In this document: in pieces, positions 1-5,205 of the stretch | How the letters are laid out: each line of letters opens with the position of its first letter | Numbering within the stretch: position 1 is the first letter of the stretch | NCBI GenBank assembly: GCA_050693935.1 | Contig: JBOGWU010000198.1 | Location: 1 to 6,900 of the forward strand | DNA length: 6,900 bases | Source: WHSV01 sp050693935 | GTDB taxonomy: Bacteria; Actinomycetota; CADDZG01; WHSQ01 | Direction of reading: 5' to 3' | Translations under genes and position numbers: made by a program | Notes under the pieces: generated by a model | Told to the model about the DNA's origin: nothing | What the model saw: the letters and a program-made list of their open reading frames with translations, nothing else | Database searches by the model: none

Positions 1-383
1 AACAGCCCCGCCTCGTCCCCGCCCGCGCCGGCTCGCACCTCGATGATCACATCGCGCTCGTCATTCGGATCCTTGGGCGTCAGAGCCTCGACGAGCCGCT
101 CGCCGAGGTCCTCTATCACCGATTGCTGAGTGTTGATCACATCCTGTAGGTAGTCACGCTCCTCACCCCGCGAGCCCCCGATCATTGCCCTCGCTTCGTC
201 GAGGTCGCCGGCCGCATTCCGGTAGGAGCGCCACATCTCGACGATCTCGCGCAACTCCGAGTGTTCCTTGCCCAGCTTCTTGAGCTCGTCGGGGCGGGCG
301 GCGACTGAGGGGTCGGCGAGAGACCGCTCGACCTCCTCGAACCGAGCCTCGATCTCCTTGAGTTTGGTTTCGGGCAGTTGCAT
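1..383 (-). CDS. prfA: Peptide chain release factor 1, N-terminal part (truncated by window edge)
   Basis: Class I release factor that reads UAA and UAG stop codons and triggers peptide release on the ribosome. Only the first 127 residues are in the window; the GGQ loop and the stop-codon recognition motif lie beyond position 1. The visible part starts MQLPETKLKEIEARFEEVE and is a charged helical region (about residues 5-100), as in the RF1 N-terminal/PCRF region. It then runs into the signature VIIEVRAGAGGDEAGL (about 112-127), which matches the conserved RF1/RF2 segment RAGxGGxEA. The ATG at 383-381 has an AAGG six bases upstream. It follows the stop of the mycothiol-family gene by 12 nt, so it is probably co-transcribed. 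RF1 rather than RF2 is favoured by the rho-rpmE-prfA neighbourhood and by the absence of an RF2-type programmed frameshift in the visible part. prmC would be expected next, outside the window. Confidence 0.93.
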   Translation of the reverse strand, partial: MQLPETKLKEIEARFEEVERSLADPSVAARPDELKKLGKEHSELREIVEMWRSYRNAAGDLDEARAMIGGSRGEERDYLQDVINTQQSVIEDLGERLVEALTPKDPNDERDVIIEVRAGAGGDEAGL

Positions 384-389
384 TGGTTA

Positions 390-393
390 CCTT
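390..393 (-). promoter_or_regulatory. Ribosome binding site of prfA
   Basis: AAGG on the minus strand, six bases before the ATG at 383-381. It lies just after the stop codon of the upstream gene and supports this ATG as the RF1 start. Confidence 0.6.
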
Positions 394-395
394 CG

Positions 396-1208
396 CTAGA
401 AGAGGACGTTCATGTGGGCGACCACTCTGGACCCCAACTCTCGATCGCCCTCGATCTCGACGAGCCCGGCGCGCATCGTGCGCTCCGGTTCCCAGCGCCC
501 GCAGGCAAGGCAGACGAAGGTCTGCAGATCCATCACCAGCCGCACGTCGACCTCGGGGGCGTCGGGAACCATATTCGCTCTTCCCTCGGCCACCGCAATC
601 GTCATCTGACCGTCCGTGATGCCGTCCACGTGGAACACGACGACCGAGCCGTCGGGGGCGCCGGCGTTCTTGCCCACGACCTTCGGCATCCGCAGTGCCA
701 GTCGTTCGAACACCAGCTCCGGAATCGGCCCCGACAGGTGGCCTCGCTTTCCGGTCGCGCGCCGGATGTCCTGCTCGTGCACCCAGGAGTCGAGAATTCG
801 CATGCCAAGCCAGGTCGTGACCGTCGACTCGCCGAACGGCGTCCAGGTCTTCTTGTTGAATTCGCTCTCGGTCAATTGCGACAGCGCGCGGGCGCGCTCG
901 CGCGTGACCGCCCGAAACTCCTCAAGGACTTCGTCCGGTGCACGCCTGCGCCGGTAATCGACTTCGACCTCGTTGCGCTCACCGAGGTGATTGACGACAT
1001 GATCGGCCTCAGGCACGTGATGCTCCGGCGCGGGGTGGCCGAGTATCCATCGCTCGATGCCGATGAGATGACTGAGTTGATCCTTGACCGTCCAGCCGGG
1101 GCAGTCCGTGTCGACACGCCATTGCTCATCGGTCAGGTGACCGCACAGGTTGCTGAGCGTGGCCCACTCCTCACGCATCAATGCGACACACTCAGGACCG
1201 CTTGCCAT
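396..1208 (-). CDS. Maleylpyruvate isomerase family mycothiol-dependent protein (DinB-like + SCP2-like)
   Basis: A 270-residue protein of the mycothiol-dependent maleylpyruvate isomerase (MDMPI_N/DinB four-helix) superfamily. Members use or are predicted to use mycothiol with a bound metal; the substrate of this one cannot be told. The N-terminal half (about 5-150) has the family hallmarks CPGWTVKDQLSHLIG and ILDSWVHEQDIRRATG. In the characterised MDMPI the metal ligands are His, Glu and His; here the matching positions look like H47, D140 and H144, a probable Glu-to-Asp swap. The C-terminal half (about 165-265) looks like the SCP2-type domain often fused to it (VVVFHVDGITDGQMTIAV, then DVRLVMDLQTFVCLACGR). 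I chose the ATG at 1208 because it opens just before the conserved helix. GGAG sits only 2 nt before it, so a TTG at 1241 adding 11 residues (MAAGPRTYIGA) is a real alternative. The gene is wedged between the YqhQ gene and prfA and reads like an operon passenger. Its presence suggests a mycothiol-making actinobacterium. Confidence 0.8.
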   Translation of the reverse strand: MASGPECVALMREEWATLSNLCGHLTDEQWRVDTDCPGWTVKDQLSHLIGIERWILGHPAPEHHVPEADHVVNHLGERNEVEVDYRRRRAPDEVLEEFRAVTRERARALSQLTESEFNKKTWTPFGESTVTTWLGMRILDSWVHEQDIRRATGKRGHLSGPIPELVFERLALRMPKVVGKNAGAPDGSVVVFHVDGITDGQMTIAVAEGRANMVPDAPEVDVRLVMDLQTFVCLACGRWEPERTMRAGLVEIEGDRELGSRVVAHMNVLF

Positions 1209-1247
1209 GGCTCCAATATACGTCCGCGGGCCGGCGGCCAAGTGGAC

Positions 1248-2270
1248 CTAGGAGACGGGTGCCTCCGGGCCCTCCTCGGCGCCGCGGTGCGCGGGTACGT
1301 CGGCCGCTACCGCCTGCATGGCGGCGATGGCGACTTCGATCTGATCCAGGGTCGGGGGCTTAGTGGTGATGCGCTGTAGCGCCAGCCCCGGCAGCATCGA
1401 GATGCGAAAGAACAGCGACCGCTCGTTCCGGCTGGCGAACTTGATCGCCTCGTATGAAAACCCCGCGAGCAGAGGTATTGCGCCGATGCGAATGGCGATT
1501 CTCGGCACCAGGCCCGCGCCGACGAGAAACAAGTCCATGAAGAAGTGCGCAACGATCGTCAAAAAAAGAACGATGAACAGGAAGTTGGTCCCACAGCGCA
1601 CGTGCAGGGTCGAATACTTGTCGTCGATTTGAGCGGGGTCGAGCGTATCGCCGTTCTCGTAGGCGTAGATGGTCTTGTGCTCGGCTCCGTGGTACTGAAA
1701 CACCCTTCGGATGTCCTTGAAGCGACTGATGATCAGCAGATATCCAACGAACATGGTCAGTCGGAAGGTGCCCTCGATGAGGTTGAAAAGAAGCGGGCGC
1801 TCGCTGATGGCTCCGCCGACGAAGTTCTCGAGTAGCCGCGTGCCGAGCACCGGCAGCGCGATGAACACCGCCGAGAACAGGACCATTGCACCCCCGAGCG
1901 TCCAGCCGAGCTGCTTATCAGAGAGCTGCTCATCCTCCTCGTCGAGCGAGTAGTTGGCCGAGATCATCAGGGCCTTGATGCCGATCGCGAGCGACTCTCC
2001 GAGCACCATGCAGCCTCGCACCAGGGGCCACTTCAGCCATTTGTGCCGCTCGGCAAGGCCGGGGAGGGGATGCTTCTCGACCGCGATCGTCTCGTCCGGC
2101 TTGCGGCACGCAACCGACCACGACACCGGCCCGCGCATCATCACGCCTTCGAGAACGGCCTGGCCCCCGATCGACGGTCGAGCCGCGTGGTGGTGATGCC
2201 CGGGATCGACGCTTGCCCTGCGGTCCGGCCGAGCCCGCCCCGCCGGCTGGTCGGTGGTTTCGTCGGCCAT
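1248..2270 (-). CDS. DUF1385 / YqhQ-family multi-pass membrane protein
   Basis: A 340-residue integral membrane protein of the DUF1385 family (YqhQ in Bacillus), of no firmly established biochemical role. Family signatures are clear: IGGQAVLEGVMMRGP (about 34-48), FQYHGAEHKTIYAYENG (about 191-207) and TLHVRCGTNFLF (about 221-232). Likely membrane spans are at about 122-142, 162-182, 229-250 and 255-275, with a possible weaker one near 86-105. Conserved His, Glu and Cys residues (H194, E197, H198, H223, C226) sit between spans and could bind a metal, which is inference. The N-terminal 30 residues are polar, probably cytosolic, and hold a natural His4 tract (25-28). The ATG at 2270 lies 45 nt after rpmE, with an AAGGGA at 2282-2287, a rather long 11-nt spacing. 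Family members are often found near rho, rpmE and prfA in Gram-positive genomes, so the location fits. Confidence 0.9.
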   Translation of the reverse strand: MADETTDQPAGRARPDRRASVDPGHHHHAARPSIGGQAVLEGVMMRGPVSWSVACRKPDETIAVEKHPLPGLAERHKWLKWPLVRGCMVLGESLAIGIKALMISANYSLDEEDEQLSDKQLGWTLGGAMVLFSAVFIALPVLGTRLLENFVGGAISERPLLFNLIEGTFRLTMFVGYLLIISRFKDIRRVFQYHGAEHKTIYAYENGDTLDPAQIDDKYSTLHVRCGTNFLFIVLFLTIVAHFFMDLFLVGAGLVPRIAIRIGAIPLLAGFSYEAIKFASRNERSLFFRISMLPGLALQRITTKPPTLDQIEVAIAAMQAVAADVPAHRGAEEGPEAPVS

Positions 2271-2315
2271 CCGAGTCAGCGTCCCTTCCTCATCCGCGAC
2301 AACGAGGCCGTCTGA

Positions 2316-2588
2316 TTACTTGGTGTCCGGGGCCGGGGCGGCCTCGGGTGTGGCGGTGGCCTCGCTCTCGTTCGCCTTGACGGCCTGAGCGCGCTTGGCG
2401 TACTTGCGCTGGAAACGCTCGACCCGGCCGCCGGTATCGACGAGCTTCTGCTTGCCCGTGTAGAAGGGGTGGCACATGTTGCAGAGCTCGACGTGGAGCT
2501 CCTTCTTCGTGCTGCGCGTCGTGAACGTGTTCCCGCAAGAGCAGGTCACGTGAGTCTCGACGTACTCGGGATGAATTTCGGTCTTCAT
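2316..2588 (-). CDS. rpmE: 50S ribosomal protein L31, zinc-binding (C+) type
   Basis: Large-subunit protein bL31, which bridges the two ribosomal subunits. The 90-residue protein opens MKTEIHPEYVETHVTCSCGN and carries four cysteines, C16, C18, C36 and C39 (CSC and CNMC pairs), the zinc site of the C+ form. The run CHPFYTGKQKLVDTGGRVERF (40s to 50s) is the family signature. It is longer than a typical ~70-residue L31 because of an acidic Ala/Pro/Glu/Thr tail from about residue 70 that looks disordered. The ATG overlaps the stop codon of the upstream small membrane protein (ATGA) and has a strong AAGGAG seven bases upstream inside that gene. The rho-rpmE neighbourhood is widely conserved. A C- paralogue used under zinc starvation, if present, would be elsewhere. 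Confidence 0.97.
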   Translation of the reverse strand: MKTEIHPEYVETHVTCSCGNTFTTRSTKKELHVELCNMCHPFYTGKQKLVDTGGRVERFQRKYAKRAQAVKANESEATATPEAAPAPDTK

Positions 2589-2731
2589 TCAGATTCTCCT
2601 TGTTTCTCTCGCGCCTTTCGCTTGCGCTCGTAGGCGACCGAGGCCTTGCCCATTATGTAGAAGGTCAGGATCAAACCCCCGAGCAGACCGATGATAGTCA
2701 GCCACTCCGGCAATCCCAAGCCAAACAACAC
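2585..2731 (-). CDS. Small single-span membrane protein, 48 aa, unrecognised
   Basis: A short gene in the gap between rho and rpmE. From a GTG at 2731 it encodes 48 residues beginning VLFGLGLPEWLTIIGLLGG. Residues about 8-28 are a hydrophobic stretch long enough for one membrane span. It is followed by a strongly basic tail (about 29-43, with YERKRKAREK) and an acidic end. The positive-inside rule predicts N-terminus out, C-terminus in the cytosol. Support for translation: a GAGG eight bases before the GTG, a start 14 nt after the rho stop, and a stop that overlaps the rpmE ATG as ATGA. The reading frame stays open further upstream into rho, but only as an out-of-frame shadow. I do not recognise a family; a small subunit or accessory peptide of a membrane complex is possible. 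It could be missed by gene callers because of its size and GTG start. Confidence 0.68.
   Translation of the reverse strand: MLFGLGLPEWLTIIGLLGGLILTFYIMGKASVAYERKRKAREKQGESE
2596..2601 (-). promoter_or_regulatory. Ribosome binding site of rpmE
   Basis: AAGGAG on the minus strand, seven bases before the L31 ATG and inside the end of the small upstream gene. The match is good enough for L31 to be initiated on its own, as well as by coupling to the ATGA overlap. Confidence 0.75.
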
Positions 2732-2739
2732 CGCTACGA

Positions 2740-2743
2740 CCTC
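2740..2743 (-). promoter_or_regulatory. Ribosome binding site deciding the small-protein start
   Basis: GAGG on the minus strand, eight bases before the GTG at 2731-2729 and directly after the rho stop codon. It is the main reason for choosing that GTG. It also sits inside a three-codon ATG-AGG-TCG-TAG reading frame that touches the rho TAA. Confidence 0.5.
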
Positions 2744-2745
2744 AT

Positions 2746-4524
2746 TTAATCGCCCTTGACGGGCACCTTGGCGATCTCCCGCAGGAACTGGGCGTTGCTG
2801 ACGGTCGACTTCATCTTGTCGATGAGCAGTTCGAGCGCCCCGCCGCCCTCGAGACCGTGCAGCACACGCCGAAGCCGCCACACGATCTGCAGTTCCTCAG
2901 GCTTGAACAACAGCTCCTCCTTGCGCGTTCCCGAGGCCTGGATGTCGATGGCCGGAAAGATGCGCTTCTCGGACATCTTGCGATCCAGCTTGAGCTCCCA
3001 GTTACCCGTCCCCTTGAACTCCTCGAAGATGACCTCGTCCATGCGCGATCCGGTTTCGACCAGCGCGGTGGCCAGGACCGTGAGCGAGCCGCCGTGCTCG
3101 ATGTTCCGAGCGGCGCCGAAGAAACGCTTCGGCGGGTAGAGAGCGGTCGAGTCGACACCACCGGACAGGATGCGTCCTGAGGCCGGCGTCGCCAGGTTGT
3201 AGGCCCGGCTCAGACGGGTGATGCCGTCGAGGACGATCATGACGTCCCTGCCCATCTCGACGAGCCGCTTGGCTCGCTCGAGGGTGAGCTCGGTGACCTG
3301 GATGTGGTCGTCGGACGGCCGGTCGAAGGTCGAGTAGATGACCTCGGCGCCGGAGACACTTCGCTGCATGTCGGTTACCTCTTCGGGACGCTCGTCGACA
3401 AGCAGCACGATGAGGTGCACCTCGGGGTTGTTAACCCTTACCGCGTTGGCGATCTGCTGCAGCACCGTCGTCTTGCCCGCCTTCGGGGGGCTGACGATCA
3501 TCCCGCGCTGGCCCTTGCCGATGGGAGCTATGAGGTCGATGATGCGCGCGGTGGTGGCCTTGGTGTCCTCGGTGTTCTCCAGCGTCAGCCGGTCCTCGGG
3601 ATACAGCGGCGTCAGGTCTCCGAACCGGGGCCGACTCTGCACACCATCGGGTTCGACGCCGTTGATGTTGTGGATCTTCAGCAGCGCCTGGTACTTCTCG
3701 GAATCCTTTGGCGAGCGCACGGAGCCGGTGACCTCGTCGCCCTTTCGCAGCCGGAAGCGTCGCACCTGGCTGGCCGACACGTAGACGTCCTTTTCGCCGG
3801 CGAGATAGGAGGTCGTGCGCAGGAAGCCGTAGCCCTCGGGCAGGAGGTCGAGAATCCCCGTACGAACCTCTGCGTTCGGATCGTCCTCGGCCTCTAGGTC
3901 CTCCCACGATTCGTCGCGCATGAAATGCTGGCCGCCCCCGCCCCCGCCCCCGCGGCGACGTCTGCGACGGCGTCCGCCGCCCTGTGGCTCGGCCTTCTCG
4001 CGCGGACGCGTGCGATTGTCCCCGCGCCCCTTCGGCCCGCGGCCCCGATCCTTGTTGCCCTGGCGATTATCGCCACCACGCGAGCCTGAATCCCGGTCGT
4101 CGACCGCGCCGTCGTCTCGAACACCACTCGACTGCCGTCCCTCGGAGCGCGGGTTGGATCCGCCCTGGTTGCGGCTCTGGTCGGGCTGGGTCCTGGCTCC
4201 CGCCTGAGGCTGGTCCTTCTGCGGTTCCCCGCCGGCGTTTAGCGGAGGCGCCTGCTCGCGCTTGCGCTCACCGGATGGGGCAGCCTCGCCCGGCTGGGGC
4301 GACCCGTCGCTCTGGTCCGCTCCCTTTGGGGTCGAGGGCGCCGCGATCTTCTTAGCGCGATCGCCGAGACGATCGCTAGAGGAACCGTTGCCGGTCCCCG
4401 CGATCTTCTCGATGATTTCCGCCTTCTTCAGCCCCGAGACCTTGAGGTCGAGGGACTTGGCGATTTGCTTGAGTTCGGTAACCGCCTTTGATTCGAGTAC
4501 CGAACGGTCCAACGTGTCAGCCAC
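2746..4524 (-). CDS. rho: Transcription termination factor Rho with long N-terminal insertion
   Basis: Hexameric RNA-dependent ATPase and helicase that ends transcription of untranslated RNA. The 592 residues exceed the usual ~420. Order: Rho N-terminal helical domain (about 8-43, AVTELKQIAKSLDLKVSGLK); a disordered insertion (about 44-215) rich in Gly, Arg, Gln, Asp and Pro, ending in GGG-Arg7-Gly7; the cold-shock-like primary RNA-binding domain (about 221-285, GILDLLPEGYGFLR); then the ATPase core. The core has GKGQRGMIVSPPKAGKTT (Walker A K351), LLVDERPEEV (catalytic E378), DVMIVLDG (Walker B D433), the secondary-site segment ATPASGRILSGGVDSTAL (445-462) and GSRMDEVIFEEFKGTGN with the arginine finger near R494. 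All key residues are present, so it should be active. Such insertions are known in actinobacterial Rho and bind RNA. The GTG start at 4524 directly follows the tal stop and has a perfect AGGAGG five bases upstream. No separate leader for the usual autogenous attenuation is visible. Confidence 0.98.
   Translation of the reverse strand: MADTLDRSVLESKAVTELKQIAKSLDLKVSGLKKAEIIEKIAGTGNGSSSDRLGDRAKKIAAPSTPKGADQSDGSPQPGEAAPSGERKREQAPPLNAGGEPQKDQPQAGARTQPDQSRNQGGSNPRSEGRQSSGVRDDGAVDDRDSGSRGGDNRQGNKDRGRGPKGRGDNRTRPREKAEPQGGGRRRRRRRGGGGGGGQHFMRDESWEDLEAEDDPNAEVRTGILDLLPEGYGFLRTTSYLAGEKDVYVSASQVRRFRLRKGDEVTGSVRSPKDSEKYQALLKIHNINGVEPDGVQSRPRFGDLTPLYPEDRLTLENTEDTKATTARIIDLIAPIGKGQRGMIVSPPKAGKTTVLQQIANAVRVNNPEVHLIVLLVDERPEEVTDMQRSVSGAEVIYSTFDRPSDDHIQVTELTLERAKRLVEMGRDVMIVLDGITRLSRAYNLATPASGRILSGGVDSTALYPPKRFFGAARNIEHGGSLTVLATALVETGSRMDEVIFEEFKGTGNWELKLDRKMSEKRIFPAIDIQASGTRKEELLFKPEELQIVWRLRRVLHGLEGGGALELLIDKMKSTVSNAQFLREIAKVPVKGD
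3935..3952 (-). repeat. GC-rich hexamer repeat coding the Gly7 tract of Rho
   Basis: Three tandem copies of CCCCCG on the plus strand, read as GGGGGC units in the rho mRNA and coding alternating GGG and GGC glycine codons. An Arg7 block lies directly before the glycines in the protein. The hexamer is a multiple of three, so slippage would change glycine number without breaking the frame. The mRNA has three runs of five G separated by single C, then a GG. Confidence 0.8.
4357..4376. repeat. Perfect 7-bp inverted repeat inside 5' part of rho
   Basis: GCGATCG and its reverse complement CGATCGC flank a six-base centre, so a small GC-rich hairpin is possible. It lies in codons near 50-56 of rho, at the junction of the N-terminal domain and the disordered insertion. 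No U-tract follows on the minus strand, so it is not a terminator. It may be chance. Confidence 0.5.
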
Positions 4525-5205
4525 TTAGGCCTCCTGCATTGATGGAAGTAGCTCGCCGAGGTGAGGCATCGCCTCTTTCCAATCGCTCAGAAAACGATCG
4601 AAGCCCGAGTCGGTGAGCGGGTGTTTCACAAGTGATTCGAAAACCTTGAACGGCATCGTCGCTATGTCCGATCCCATACGTGCGGCCTCCACGACGTGAA
4701 GAGGATGACGCAAGCTCGCGGCCAAAACCTGGGTCGTGTAGCCCTGAACGGCGTAGATCTCGCAGATGTCGGATAGGACGCGAAGCCCATCCGTAGCGAT
4801 GTCGTCAAGCCTACCCAAAAACGGAGACATGATGTACGCACCTGCCTCGGCGCACAGAATCGCCTGTGTGGCGCTGAAGCAGAGGGTCATGTTGACCTTG
4901 ATTCCTTCATCGGACAATCTTCTCGTCGCGGCCAGACCGTTGGGCGTCGTAGCGACCTTGACCACGGCATTATCTGCGATCTGTGCGATCTCCCGGCCCT
5001 GCGCGACCAGCTTGTCGGTGTCGTCGCCGATCGTTTCGATCGAAACGTCACCCTCGACAATCGAGCAGATCTCCTTCACCAGCGGTAGGAAGTCGGCGTT
5101 CTCTTTGCCGATGAGGGTGGGGTTGGTCGTCACGCCCCTCAGGACACCCCAACGAACGCCCTCGCCGATCTCGTCGAGGTTGGCGGTGTCAAGAAACAAT
5201 TTCAT
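4525..5205 (-). CDS. tal: Transaldolase, small TalC/FSA-family type
   Basis: A 226-residue cytosolic (beta/alpha)8 aldolase of the compact transaldolase family that also includes E. coli fructose-6-phosphate aldolase and Bacillus YwjH. It would move a dihydroxyacetone unit between sugar phosphates in the non-oxidative pentose phosphate pathway. Visible motifs: KLFLDTAN with D6, GVTTNPTLI with N28, VVKVATTPNGL with Schiff-base K83, VNMTLCFSATQA with T107, SPFLGRLDD with S127, F129 and R132, and a C-terminal KHPLTDSGFDRFLSDW. E57 (in DVSIET) and F129 fall where E. coli FSA has Gln59 and Tyr131. Glu plus Phe is the transaldolase pattern, so transaldolase is preferred over FSA. The ATG at 5205 has AAGGGAG eight bases upstream and overlaps the 2-phosphoglycerate kinase gene by 17 nt. 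Its stop abuts rho. A tal gene upstream of rho and rpmE also occurs in Bacillus. Confidence 0.92.
   Translation of the reverse strand: MKLFLDTANLDEIGEGVRWGVLRGVTTNPTLIGKENADFLPLVKEICSIVEGDVSIETIGDDTDKLVAQGREIAQIADNAVVKVATTPNGLAATRRLSDEGIKVNMTLCFSATQAILCAEAGAYIMSPFLGRLDDIATDGLRVLSDICEIYAVQGYTTQVLAASLRHPLHVVEAARMGSDIATMPFKVFESLVKHPLTDSGFDRFLSDWKEAMPHLGELLPSMQEA
4530..4535 (-). promoter_or_regulatory. Consensus Shine-Dalgarno of rho
   Basis: AGGAGG on the minus strand, five bases before the GTG start of rho, lying inside the last codons of tal. It settles the use of GTG at 4524, the codon right after the tal TAA. Confidence 0.85.
5032..5047. repeat. 16-bp perfect palindrome within tal
   Basis: CGTTTCGATCGAAACG reads the same on both strands. 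It codes for the Ser-Ile-Glu-Thr stretch that holds the putative catalytic E57 of the transaldolase. It could be a protein-binding site inside the operon, but codon choice over a conserved motif explains it just as well. Confidence 0.45.

Noticed and set aside
378..1379. Long plus-strand reading frame of 333 codons
   Set aside because: It is antisense to the mycothiol-family gene, crosses into the YqhQ gene and prfA start, and its protein is His/Arg/Asp-rich with no recognisable domain. It is a GC-driven shadow.
2271..2315. Possible terminator between rpmE and the YqhQ gene
   Set aside because: Only a weak four-base complement (CCTC with GAGG) with a wide centre and no T-tract is present.
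2732..2881. Upstream extension of the small membrane protein frame into rho
   Set aside because: The added residues are an out-of-frame Arg/Ala/Gln-rich reading of the rho 3' end, and no ribosome site supports an earlier start.
3304..3897. Plus-strand frame of 197 codons opposite rho
   Set aside because: It mirrors the conserved Rho core; the coding signal belongs to rho.
5187..5192. TTGACA-like -35 box on the minus strand at the start of tal
   Set aside because: It is part of the conserved Phe-Leu-Asp-Thr codons, and no -10 box appears about 17 nt downstream.
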